Positions 7,558 through 14,981 of a stretch of DNA of 17,104 nucleotides are shown in pieces. The notes under the pieces are model-generated. The model searched no databases, was not told the DNA's origin, and saw nothing but the letters and a program-made list of their open reading frames with translations. Source of the DNA: CAYGAW01 sp964347945 (GTDB lineage Bacteria > Chloroflexota > Anaerolineae > UBA7937 > B3-Chlor); assembly GCA_964347945.1 (NCBI GenBank), contig CAYGAW010000136.1, forward strand, positions 1 to 17,104, written 5' to 3'. The position numbers were made by a program, and so were the translations under genes. Numbering within the stretch: the first letter of the stretch is position 1; the number at the start of each line of letters is the position of its first letter.

Positions 7558-7581
7558 CAGTGCTTCACTCCGGTGACACTG
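7558..7581 (-). terminator. Hairpin over the stop codon at the end of the sugar-uptake cluster
   Basis: On the minus strand CAGTG+TCAC (7573-7581) pairs with GTGA (7565-7568) and CACTG (7558-7562) around a four-base loop, with a two-base bulge. That gives a nine-pair stem that includes the TGA stop of the oxidoreductase. Pyrimidine-rich DNA follows, but no run of U directly after the stem. It may end or stabilise the long minus-strand transcript; a true intrinsic terminator is not proven. Confidence 0.35.
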
Positions 7582-8569
7582 GTTGGGGAAGGCCACAGCG
7601 TGCCGATTCGTACAGCGCCGATATCGTAGCCACGTTAGCACGGCTACTCGCCAGAGACACAGGCAACGGTGCTCCGTCGAGCGCGGCAGCGGTCAAGGCA
7701 TCCACCTCGCACTGGTAGACGTCGATTTGCCGCACCCTGATTTCCTCCTCTTCCGAGCCACTGCGTAGCAGGATCTTGCTCTCAGCGCTAATGACGTATG
7801 GTTCTACGATTGTCAACGTTCCCTCGGGGCCGAAGACCTGAGCCTCGCTGCGCCATTCGGTGCGGAACCCGCAGTCAAACACACCCAGCACGCCGTCCCT
7901 GTACCGCAACAGCCCTGCGAAGCTCTCGTCCACGCCACTTTCGGCGGGCGTCTCCCAGCCAAAGACCTCGTGTGGCTCGCCTGCCATCCAGCGAATGAAA
8001 CTCACGGGGTAGCTGCCCACGTCCCACAGTGCGCCGCCCCCCAACTCTTGCCTCCAGCGCACGTCATCCGGCCGGTCGAGGAAGAAGGAGAGAGTTCCCC
8101 GCACAAGCGTGACCCGGCCCACCGCTCCCCCCTGGATCAGTTCACGAGCTTTGCCGAGCAAGGGGTGGTGGAGGTACATGACTGCCTCGACCACCACCAC
8201 GCCAGCCGACTCGGCAGCGGCGATGATCTGATCGCACTCGGCGGCACTGACCGCGAGTGGCTTTTCGCACAGGACGTGTTTGCCAGCCTCAGCGGCCCGA
8301 ACAGCCCACCCCGCGTGGAGGCTATTGGGCAGTGGAATGTAGATCGCATCCACATCGGGATCATCCAACAGGGATTGATAGCTGCTGTGGACGCGGGGTA
8401 TATCCCACTCAGCAGCGTAAGCCTCTGCCCGCTCATGGCTGCGGCTGGCGACCGCGACCAACTTGGCGCGCTCAGCCGCGCGAATGGCTGGGATCAGCCG
8501 GCGGTTGATGCGGGCTGTGGAAAGCAGGCCCCACCGCAGGCCAGTCTCACCGTGGCGCAGGGTTGTCAT
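7565..8569 (-). CDS. Gfo/Idh/MocA-family NAD(P)-dependent sugar oxidoreductase
   Basis: The 334-residue protein has the family's two domains. The N-terminal Rossmann fold shows WGLLSTARI (13-21), the form of the dinucleotide loop seen in glucose-fructose oxidoreductase, xylose dehydrogenase and dihydrodiol dehydrogenase relatives. CEKPLAV (101-107) holds the catalytic Lys103, and GGALWDVGSYPV (178-189) supplies Asp183 and Tyr187 at the substrate site. It probably oxidises or reduces a sugar or sugar derivative in the cytoplasm. It starts nine bases after the permease stop at 8579, so it is the last gene of the glucose-importer cluster, and its substrate may be the imported sugar (inference). 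No strong ribosome binding site precedes the ATG, so translation may be coupled to the permease gene. Confidence 0.87.
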   Translation of the reverse strand: MTTLRHGETGLRWGLLSTARINRRLIPAIRAAERAKLVAVASRSHERAEAYAAEWDIPRVHSSYQSLLDDPDVDAIYIPLPNSLHAGWAVRAAEAGKHVLCEKPLAVSAAECDQIIAAAESAGVVVVEAVMYLHHPLLGKARELIQGGAVGRVTLVRGTLSFFLDRPDDVRWRQELGGGALWDVGSYPVSFIRWMAGEPHEVFGWETPAESGVDESFAGLLRYRDGVLGVFDCGFRTEWRSEAQVFGPEGTLTIVEPYVISAESKILLRSGSEEEEIRVRQIDVYQCEVDALTAAALDGAPLPVSLASSRANVATISALYESARCGLPQPVSPE

Positions 8570-8578
8570 GCTCAGATC

Positions 8579-9433
8579 TTATCCCTTCACCGATCCAGCC
8601 AGCAGACCCCGGATGAAGAAGCGACCCATGAGCACATAGATGAGCAGCGTCGGCAAGGCCGCGATGACTGCCCCGGCCATGACCATATTCCACTCCTTGA
8701 TCTGGCTGCCGGCCAAGTTCCGTAGGGCCACGGTGATCGGCTGCAACTCAGGCTTCTGCAAGACAGTGACGGCAAAGAGGAATTCGTTCCAGATATTGGT
8801 GAACTGCCAGATGATGACCACGACAAAACCGGGAAGGGAGAGAGGAAAGATCACCCGCCAGTAGACGCCCAGAATGCCCGCGCCGTCAATACGAGCTGCA
8901 TCTACCAGATCGGTGGGCACCTCAGCATAGTAATTGCGAAAGATGAGCGTGGTGATGGGAAGCCCGTACACCACATGTACTAGGATCAGCCCCCAAAGAG
9001 TTCCGCCCAGACCAACGGCGCGCAATGTCTGCGTCAGTGGGATGAGGATGCTCTGGTACGGGATGAACATGCCGAAGAGCATCAGTGGAAAGATCACGTC
9101 GGCCCCGCGGAACCTCCACTTGGAGAGTACGTACCCGTTGAGTGAGCCAAGCACGGAGGAGATGATAGTGGCGGGTACCGTCAGATAGATGCTGTTCATG
9201 ATGTTCGGACCCAGGCCCCGTAGTCCCTTCTCTGGAATGCCAAACCAAGCGGAGCGAAAAGTCTCCAGGTGCACGCTAGATGGCGGGCTCCACAGTCTGG
9301 AGAGGTCCTGCACCTCGACAAAGGTCTTGAGCGAGCTGACCAGCAGGACGTACACCGGCACCAAGAAGAGGATGCCAAAGAGGATGAGCATCAGGTAGAT
9401 GGCGATGCGCGCGGGGTTCAAGCCTCGGGTCAC
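8579..9433 (-). CDS. Sugar ABC transporter permease, second subunit (GtsC/GlcU/MalG type)
   Basis: The 284-residue inner-membrane protein has about six hydrophobic segments (the first at 9-34) and the permease EAA loop as DAARIDGAGILGVYWRVIFP (178-197), the contact to the ATPase. The C-terminus ends RGLLAGSVKG, as in the MalG family. It starts at a GTG (9433) overlapping the previous gene's TGA in a 4-base GTGA, which implies translational coupling. With the permease upstream and the lipoprotein at 10460-11755 it makes a glucose/mannose-type importer. The cluster has no second ATPase, so the MalK at 11948-13048 is the likely energy source. Confidence 0.9.
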   Translation of the reverse strand: MTRGLNPARIAIYLMLILFGILFLVPVYVLLVSSLKTFVEVQDLSRLWSPPSSVHLETFRSAWFGIPEKGLRGLGPNIMNSIYLTVPATIISSVLGSLNGYVLSKWRFRGADVIFPLMLFGMFIPYQSILIPLTQTLRAVGLGGTLWGLILVHVVYGLPITTLIFRNYYAEVPTDLVDAARIDGAGILGVYWRVIFPLSLPGFVVVIIWQFTNIWNEFLFAVTVLQKPELQPITVALRNLAGSQIKEWNMVMAGAVIAALPTLLIYVLMGRFFIRGLLAGSVKG

Positions 9434-10359
9434 AGCTCCACCTCCCGGCGCAAGCTGTAGATGAGATAGGGAACGATCACCACGGCAACCGTGAGCAGCA
9501 TGATGATGGAGATGGCGGCACCCTGAGAATAGTGGTTTCCCTGGAAGGTCGTTTCAAACATGAAGATGCCTGGCACATCGGTGACAAAGCCGGGTCCCCT
9601 GCCCGTCATGGTGAAAACCAGGTCAAAGATCTTCAGCGAGGTGTGGCCCAGGATGATGAGGGCACTGAGGGTGATGGGCTGCAACATGGGCAGGATCACG
9701 TGGCGATAGATCCCAATCTCGCTCGCGCCATCTACCCGTGCGGCCTCACGCAGCTCCTCGGGGATGCTGCGCAGACCGGCCAGGTACATGGCCATGGTGT
9801 AGCCGGTAAGCTGCCAGGCGGCAGCGATGATTACCGGGATCAGCGCGACGTGAAAAGGGCCGATGGAGGTAGTGTCGGTGTACCACCCCCAGCGAAAGCT
9901 ATCCAGCCCCACGCTATGCAATAACGCGTTGACCCCGCGCAGCCGCGTGTCCGTGCCAGGCGCAAATACCCATTGCCAGACCACACCGGTAACCACAAAG
10001 GAAATAGCCATAGGAAAGAGGTAGATGGTGCGAAAGATGCCCTCGCCTTTGATGTTCTGGTCGAGCAGTATGGCAAGCACCAGGCCCACAACCACGCACG
10101 CCACCAGAAAGAGAAGGGTGAAAAACAAGGTGTTCCAGAGATCAATGTGGAAGCGCCTGGCCGATGTGCCTCCCCCTATGAGAAGCTTCCTGAAGTTCTC
10201 CAGCCCAACCCAGGTATAGTCAGGCTCGATGCCGTCCCACTTGGAGAGGGAGACTGTGGTCGTCCACCCGATGAAGCCGTAGACAAAGATCGCGATCAGG
10301 ATGATGGATGGGAGCAGCATCAAGAAGGCGAACCAGCGCTCGCGTCGCGCATGCGCCAT
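9430..10359 (-). CDS. Sugar ABC transporter permease, first subunit (GtsB/GlcT/MalF type)
   Basis: The 309-residue membrane protein has six predicted spans (first at about 10-33) and the EAA loop REAARVDGASEIGIYRHVILP at about 204-224. It lacks the long N-terminal extension of E. coli MalF, as is usual for family members outside enterobacteria. GGAGGT lies eight bases before the ATG at 10359, which supports that start over the in-frame TTG at 10365, only three bases from the same site. It overlaps the next permease gene by four bases. A 100-base gap holding a strong hairpin separates it from the binding-protein gene, so it may be expressed at a lower level than that gene. Confidence 0.9.
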   Translation of the reverse strand: MAHARRERWFAFLMLLPSIILIAIFVYGFIGWTTTVSLSKWDGIEPDYTWVGLENFRKLLIGGGTSARRFHIDLWNTLFFTLLFLVACVVVGLVLAILLDQNIKGEGIFRTIYLFPMAISFVVTGVVWQWVFAPGTDTRLRGVNALLHSVGLDSFRWGWYTDTTSIGPFHVALIPVIIAAAWQLTGYTMAMYLAGLRSIPEELREAARVDGASEIGIYRHVILPMLQPITLSALIILGHTSLKIFDLVFTMTGRGPGFVTDVPGIFMFETTFQGNHYSQGAAISIIMLLTVAVVIVPYLIYSLRREVEL

Positions 10360-10367
10360 GCACAACT

Positions 10368-10373
10368 ACCTCC
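10368..10373 (-). promoter_or_regulatory. Ribosome binding site that fixes the first permease start
   Basis: GGAGGT on the minus strand is eight bases before the ATG at 10359. It lies only three bases from an in-frame TTG at 10365, which is therefore less likely. Confidence 0.7.
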
Positions 10374-10383
10374 AGTCCGTGAG

Positions 10384-10427
10384 ATGGGCGCCGCCGAGAG
10401 GGCTCCGACCATCCCGGCGACGCCCAT
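10384..10427 (-). promoter_or_regulatory. Long intercistronic hairpin after the glucose-type binding-protein gene
   Basis: Arms 10415-10427 and 10384-10396 pair over 13 positions (ATGGGCGTCGCCG with CGGCGGCGCCCAT on the minus strand), with a single G-U pair, around an 18-base loop. It lies between the binding-protein stop at 10460 and the permease start at 10359. There is no U-run after the stem. It probably protects the 3' end of the upstream message or slows transcription, so that binding protein exceeds permease, as known for malE-malF spacers. Confidence 0.6.
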
Positions 10428-10459
10428 TGGATCCACGACGGACCCGTGGAAAAACTAGA

Positions 10460-11755
10460 CTACTCGCACACGCCAGCGTCCACGCAAGCCAGGGCCATAG
10501 CCTCTTGCGCAGCGTCGACGTCCAGATCGGCCACGAAGAGCGTCATGGCATCGCCGATGGCAGTGACCCAACCTTCGGAGGCCGCAGCACCATGGGCCAA
10601 GCTCGGCACGATCTCGTCAGACGAGAAGTCGTCCATGGCCGACTGCAAGTAGGCGTCGTACAGGGAGCGATCCCCATCCGTGCGCGCAGGGATAGAGCCC
10701 TTGATCGGGTTGAAGGCGTCCTGCCCTTCCTTCGAGCCGCACACAGTGAGCCAGGCAATTGCCCCGGCCCGGTTGGGCGCGCCCAGGGGCAGCCCGAAGG
10801 AGTCGGAGAGCATGATGAAACTCCCTGCCGTCCCGGGTGAGGGTACGTAGCCGAACTCGACATCAGGCGTCAGGCCGACAGACTTGAAGTAACCCTCGCT
10901 CCAGTCGCCCATGATGGTCATAGCCCCGTCGCCGTCAACAACAAGTTGAGCGGCTTGATCCCAGGAAAGGGCGGAATGGTCTTCATTCGCGTAGTCCATC
11001 ATCCCGACAAGGGCTTCCAACGCCTCTGTCACCCCCGACCCGTTCCAGTCTGTACCGCCGTCCCACAGGCCACGATAAGCATCCGGCCCCAACGTGGCCA
11101 ACAGCAGAGACTCGAAGATGTGAAGGTCTACCCAGACGCCACTGTCGCCCACGGCCAACGGCGTGACGCCCGCTGCCGCCAGATCCTCGGCCACGGCAAA
11201 GAAATCATCGAGCGTGGCGGGCGCAGTCAAACCGTTGTCTTCAAAGACCTGCTTGTTGTACCAGAGCACGTTGGAGCGGTGAATGTTGACCGGCACGCTC
11301 CAGATCTCGCCCCCGCTGGAGAGGACTTCGATAACGCCGGGCGGGTAGACGTCGAGCCAGTTATTCTCCTCAAAGATGAAGGTCACCGGCTCCATCTTTT
11401 CCGCCACGACCCAGGAGTCAATCAGCTCGTGACCAGCGTGGACCTGGAAGGAGTCAGGCGCGTCGCCAGCTTGCATACGCGTGGCGAGCACTGCCTTGGC
11501 CTCCATCCCGGCGCCACCCGCCACAGTGGCATTGATGATCTCTACATCCGGATATCGGGCGGCAAAGACGTCGTACATGGCCTCAAGGCCCTCGGCCTCG
11601 CCACCGGCGGTCCACCAGCTAAAGATCTCGATCGAGCCGGAGGGCAGCCCTGGCGTCTCCTCTGGTGGCGGCGGTGCGGGCGTCCCGCAGGCGCCAACCA
11701 CAAGGGCGATCAGCACCAAGGTGGCGATCAGTATCCATCGTATGTTCTTAGACAT
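10460..11755 (-). CDS. Sugar-binding lipoprotein of an ABC importer, glucose/mannose type
   Basis: The 431-residue protein starts at the ATG at 11755, five bases after GGGAGG (11761-11766); upstream in-frame codons would add 39 residues that do not look like a signal peptide. The lipoprotein signal has Lys3 and Arg6, a hydrophobic core and a lipobox VGAC with Cys23, then a Pro-rich tether, so the mature protein is membrane-anchored outside the cell. The mature sequence resembles the Thermus thermophilus glucose/mannose-binding protein as I remember it: EIFSWWTAGGE near 43-53, INATVAGGAG, TRMQAGDAPDSFQVHAGHEL, SVPVNIHRSNVLWY and MLSDSFGLPLGAPNR. Glucose, mannose or galactose is therefore a likely ligand. 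The 192-base gap upstream, to malK, shows no convincing promoter, so read-through from the malK side is possible. Confidence 0.87.
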   Translation of the reverse strand: MSKNIRWILIATLVLIALVVGACGTPAPPPPEETPGLPSGSIEIFSWWTAGGEAEGLEAMYDVFAARYPDVEIINATVAGGAGMEAKAVLATRMQAGDAPDSFQVHAGHELIDSWVVAEKMEPVTFIFEENNWLDVYPPGVIEVLSSGGEIWSVPVNIHRSNVLWYNKQVFEDNGLTAPATLDDFFAVAEDLAAAGVTPLAVGDSGVWVDLHIFESLLLATLGPDAYRGLWDGGTDWNGSGVTEALEALVGMMDYANEDHSALSWDQAAQLVVDGDGAMTIMGDWSEGYFKSVGLTPDVEFGYVPSPGTAGSFIMLSDSFGLPLGAPNRAGAIAWLTVCGSKEGQDAFNPIKGSIPARTDGDRSLYDAYLQSAMDDFSSDEIVPSLAHGAAASEGWVTAIGDAMTLFVADLDVDAAQEAMALACVDAGVCE

Positions 11756-11947
11756 CGCTTCCTCCCTTGCGCTTAATACTTCCTTCCGTCGCCGAGAATC
11801 CTGCCGATACCGTGCCAAGGTGTCATGGCCTTTTCCCACCCCCCTTCCGCTCATGGTCACCAAAGGCCCCAACCGAGGATGCGCAGCTGCCTTCGGGTAC
11901 TACCATCACCTTGGAGCAACCCATCGAATGATGGCAACGCCGTCTTC

Positions 11948-13048
11948 TCAGAGTATCGCCTTCTCCGTCTTGGCGTCGAAGACGTGCAGGTTGTCCATGT
12001 TGAGGGCTATCTCAAGGTCTTCGCCAACCGAAGCGGTGCTGCGAGGATCCACGCGAGCGACGAAGTCCTTGCCATCAACTACCAGATACAGGTACCGCTC
12101 AGAACCCATGGGCTCTATGACGTCCACCTTTGCGACGAGAGGCGCGGCTGTCACGTCAATGGGCGTGAACCTCTTGTCGTGGATGTCCTCGGGTCGGATC
12201 CCGAAGATCACGTCCTTGCCCAGGTGCTCATTGAGACCAGTCGCCTTGTCTTTGGGAACCTCCACCTGGAAAGCCTTGGTCTGGATGGATACTGCGTCGT
12301 CCCTCCCCGCCAATCTGGCATCGAAGAAGTTCATAGCCGGGCTGCCGATGAAGCCAGCCACAAAGATGTTGGCTGGAAGATCGTACAGGTTCTGAGGTGT
12401 ATCCACTTGCTGCAAGACGCCATCCTTCTGGACAGCGATTCTGGTGCCCATGGTCATGGCTTCCACCTGGTCGTGGGTCACATAGATGAAAGTCGTGCCC
12501 AGGCTCAAGTGCAACCTGCTGAGCATGGCTCGGGCCTCGACACGTAGCTTGGCGTCCAAGTTGGAAAGAGGTTCGTCCATCAAGAAGACGGCGGGCTCAC
12601 GGACGATGGCCCGGCCCAGGGCCACTCGCTGCCGCTGACCACCCGACAGTTGTTTGGGTTTGCGATCCAGTAATCCCGCGATGCCCAACGCCTCAGCGGA
12701 CTGCTGCACCCTCTCCTTGATCTCAGGCTTCTTGACCTTCCGCAACTTCAAGGCGAAGGCCATGTTGTCGAAGACACTCATGTGAGGATATAGAGCATAG
12801 CTCTGGAAGACCATCGCGATGTCCCGGTCCTTGGACGGTACATCGTTGACCAGGCGATCACCGATGTAGATCTCCCCCTCAGTCACCTCCTCCAGCCCGG
12901 CCAGAAGTCGTAGCGATGTAGACTTCCCGCACCCTGAAGGGCCCACAAGCACGAGAAACTCCTTATCGGCGATCTCCAGGGTGAGATCGGCGACCGCCAC
13001 CACATCTCCGAAGCGCTTAGTTACGTGCTTATAAGTCACGCTGGCCAT
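11948..13048 (-). CDS. malK: Sugar ABC transporter ATPase, MalK/UgpC/MsmX type
   Basis: The 366-residue protein is a complete ATPase of the carbohydrate CUT1 importers. It has Walker A GPSGCGKST (36-44), Q-loop Gln82, signature LSGGQRQR (134-141), Walker B VFLMDE (154-159), D-loop SNLD (162-165) and H-loop His192. From about residue 236 it has the TOBE/OB regulatory domain that MalK proteins carry. It lies between a trehalose/maltose-type importer with treT upstream and a glucose-type importer downstream, and it is the only transporter ATPase in the window, so it probably serves both. A weak GAGG-type ribosome binding site precedes the ATG. The symbol follows gene order; ugpC or msmX would fit by sequence alone. 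Confidence 0.92.
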   Translation of the reverse strand: MASVTYKHVTKRFGDVVAVADLTLEIADKEFLVLVGPSGCGKSTSLRLLAGLEEVTEGEIYIGDRLVNDVPSKDRDIAMVFQSYALYPHMSVFDNMAFALKLRKVKKPEIKERVQQSAEALGIAGLLDRKPKQLSGGQRQRVALGRAIVREPAVFLMDEPLSNLDAKLRVEARAMLSRLHLSLGTTFIYVTHDQVEAMTMGTRIAVQKDGVLQQVDTPQNLYDLPANIFVAGFIGSPAMNFFDARLAGRDDAVSIQTKAFQVEVPKDKATGLNEHLGKDVIFGIRPEDIHDKRFTPIDVTAAPLVAKVDVIEPMGSERYLYLVVDGKDFVARVDPRSTASVGEDLEIALNMDNLHVFDAKTEKAIL

Positions 13049-13082
13049 CTCACACCTCTCTCCAAGCCGTATTCTCTGACTC

Positions 13083-13154
13083 TCAGGCGCACTGCTTCTC
13101 GGACAGCTTCGAGTAGTCCCGCAAGTGCCCTGAGGTCAGTAAGCATGCAGAACT
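13083..13154 (-). pseudogene. Remnant of the 3' end of a second treT
   Basis: On the minus strand this stretch matches the last codons of the intact treT: the intact protein reads LTPRHLRDYLELFRKLSASE, the remnant LTSGHLRDYSKLSEKQCA and then a TGA (13083-13085). DNA similarity is clear (for example TCCCGCAA on the plus strand at 13127-13134 in both copies' aligned positions), with a small gap. It joins directly to a permease remnant at 13155, so everything between mid-malG and the treT tail was lost. It lies 34 bases before malK. Confidence 0.7.
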
Positions 13155-13660
13155 CACCTCGTCCCACGACAATGTGGCCGCACCCGAACACGCCGAAGCA
13201 CGCCCAGTCGCGTTGCGCCATCCACGCTCCACGCCTCATCGAGGTCGCGAGGGATGGTTTCACTGGCGTCCATCAAGATCCAGGTGCAAATGAGCAACAC
13301 CAGGATCGAATATGCGAACACGGGGCCCACAATCCTGCCCTACGGGACCATCCGTAGAATGGGCAGAGCGACAGGCGGGGCCACCCCAATCTCCACCTAC
13401 ATTCTACTCAAGAAGCGGCACGATTTCAAGGATTACCTTGTCTCGCGCGCCAAGTGGGAGATCGCGTACCCGCCGGGAACGCTCATCACCACGGCGATGA
13501 CCTATGTCACGCTAGTCGCTGTCAGGCCCCATACGAACGGGGATAGAGGGTCTTCCTCTTCAGCACTCGTCCTCACCGCTGGGCGGGAGAATACGCTGGA
13601 TGAGGCCCAAATCTGCGCAAGGCCGACACGAACGAGATCGCGGACCGCGTACGTGACGCA
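13155..13660 (-). pseudogene. Decayed copy of the MalG-type permease gene
   Basis: The minus strand aligns with the intact permease at 14982-15845 from about its residue 55 to its WDEV at 222-225. Four in-frame stops occur: TAG at 13502-13504, TAA at 13433-13435, TAG at 13397-13399 and TAG at 13340-13342, replacing Thr96, Tyr119, Tyr131 and His150. Over codons 96-177 there is no net insertion or deletion, and about half the residues match, including VIAV, SVPG, YAIS and later ETIPRDL-EA-SVDGA. About 40 bases are missing after GVLRRV, which shifts the frame. Near ETIPRDL most differences are synonymous, so the copy was under selection before it died. The left edge of homology, near 13660, is uncertain. 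Confidence 0.82.
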
Positions 13661-13687
13661 GGCTAGGCTTTCACTATCCAGGATCCG

Positions 13688-14950
13688 CTAGACCGCAGCT
13701 CCAGGCGACTCGCTGGCGGATAGCTTCCTGAACAACTCCAGGTAATCCCGCAAATGGCGAGGGGTCAGAAAATTGCACCGAACGTGTTCCTTGGCAGCGC
13801 CCCCCATCATTCTCGCTTCATCTCGATTATTGAGAAGATAGAGTACCTTCTCTGCACATTCCTCGATACTGTGCACCAGGAAACCCGTCTCACCGTCGAT
13901 CACTTGGAGTGGTATGCCACCGACGGCACCGCCAACCACGGCCTGCCCTTTCCACATCGCCTCGGTGACCACGAGGCCAAAGCCCTCTCGCACCGACTTC
14001 TGGATCACTACGTCGCAGTAAGTCTGGAGGGCATTGACCTCGAGGTCGTTGTTTCTCTGGAAGGACAGCAGATGGATGTCGGGATCATCGCCTGCATGTT
14101 GCTGGGTCCGCGCGAGATACTCCCAGCCTTCGGGATCGTCATTGGCCATAGAAGCCATGAGCACCAATTGCAGTTCAGGCACGCTTTCCTTGACGATCCG
14201 ATAGGCATCTATGACACCCAACGGATCCTTCCACGGATCGTATCTCGAGACCTGAGTGATCACCGGGCGGTCTGTGTCCACCCCCAACCCGCGACAGATC
14301 CTCCTCGCTCGGCGCCGACTCATGGGACGGTTCTTGCGCGAGAGCGGATCAATCGACGGATATATGATGGCCAACTCCGGGAAAGCCAACCCATCCCCCT
14401 CGTACTCCCTCATACTGAAGACACCAGCATCGTAGCTCGCAAGAAAGGGCACCATGAATTCCCAGTAGGCAGGATTGGGATGGGACGTGTCTATGTGAGA
14501 ACGCCATATCCAGTGCTTGGCCCCGCTGTCACCGCGGAAATGCGGTAATCCCGCGGGCTGTGGATCGTGGACAACGACGAAATCGTACGCCCCCTCGAAC
14601 TCGTCAGCGTTTCTCCTGTTGTACCGCTGCCATGTGTCCTTCATCTCGTCAGACAGAGCCAGATCCATGCCTTGCAAACCGTTGTGGAAGGCCTTGGTGA
14701 CAGTGAAGAACTCATCATCACCGGCGATCACCCGCCATTCTGCGTCCAATCCCACATCGCACATCAGCGGCACCAGACTCTGCAGCATCTCCGCAACCCC
14801 CCCACCAAAAGCCGTGGCATTGATGTGCACAATCCTGGCCCCCTTCAACCATGCAGCCAGATCATGAATCTCAGCTATCAGGCCGTCGGTGACGATGCCA
14901 CGGTACTTTTCGAGGGATCGCTTTCTTCTTATGTTAACTTTTTGAAGCAT
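13688..14950 (-). CDS. treT: Trehalose synthase TreT (trehalose glycosyltransferring synthase)
   Basis: The 420-residue GT4-family, GT-B-fold enzyme resembles TreT of Thermococcus litoralis and Pyrococcus horikoshii, which makes trehalose from NDP-glucose and glucose and also runs in reverse. Landmarks are HINATAFGGGVAEML (42-56), HDPQPAG (128-134), WIWRSHID (147-154), SRYDPWK (235-241) for phosphate binding, and the nucleotide-sugar E-x7-E pair Glu322/Glu330 in REGFGLVVTEAMWKG. The length matches archaeal TreT (about 415). The gene follows malG as in T. litoralis, where imported trehalose is split to glucose and NDP-glucose. Start is uncertain: ATG 14950 is 18 bases from GGGAGG, and an in-frame TTG at 14965 is only three bases from it. 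Confidence 0.88.
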   Translation of the reverse strand: MLQKVNIRRKRSLEKYRGIVTDGLIAEIHDLAAWLKGARIVHINATAFGGGVAEMLQSLVPLMCDVGLDAEWRVIAGDDEFFTVTKAFHNGLQGMDLALSDEMKDTWQRYNRRNADEFEGAYDFVVVHDPQPAGLPHFRGDSGAKHWIWRSHIDTSHPNPAYWEFMVPFLASYDAGVFSMREYEGDGLAFPELAIIYPSIDPLSRKNRPMSRRRARRICRGLGVDTDRPVITQVSRYDPWKDPLGVIDAYRIVKESVPELQLVLMASMANDDPEGWEYLARTQQHAGDDPDIHLLSFQRNNDLEVNALQTYCDVVIQKSVREGFGLVVTEAMWKGQAVVGGAVGGIPLQVIDGETGFLVHSIEECAEKVLYLLNNRDEARMMGGAAKEHVRCNFLTPRHLRDYLELFRKLSASESPGAAV

Positions 14951-14981
14951 GTTGGCCGAACGCAACCACCTCCCTTGAGTA

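Noticed and set aside
7970..8725. Plus-strand open frame of 251 codons
   Set aside because: It runs antisense through the oxidoreductase and the permease end, both well supported by motifs; its own translation has no recognisable domain.
11756..11947. Promoter before the glucose-type binding lipoprotein
   Set aside because: TTGGCA and TATTAA-like boxes occur on the minus strand but none is at 16-18 base spacing with a matching partner.
10946..12547. Long plus-strand open frames (10946-11776, 11481-12395, 11825-12547)
   Set aside because: They overlap each other in different frames and lie antisense to the binding lipoprotein and MalK, whose motifs are complete.
13049..13687. A trmB-like regulator gene between treT and malK, expected from T. 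litoralis
   Set aside because: The space is filled by the permease/treT fossil; no helix-turn-helix protein is encoded.
13254..13691. Plus-strand open frame of 145 codons
   Set aside because: It is the antisense of the decayed permease. The matching antisense frame of the intact permease (15046-15603) reads almost the same, which is what homology on the minus strand predicts.
13754..14548. Plus-strand open frame of 264 codons
   Set aside because: Antisense to treT; no domain recognised.
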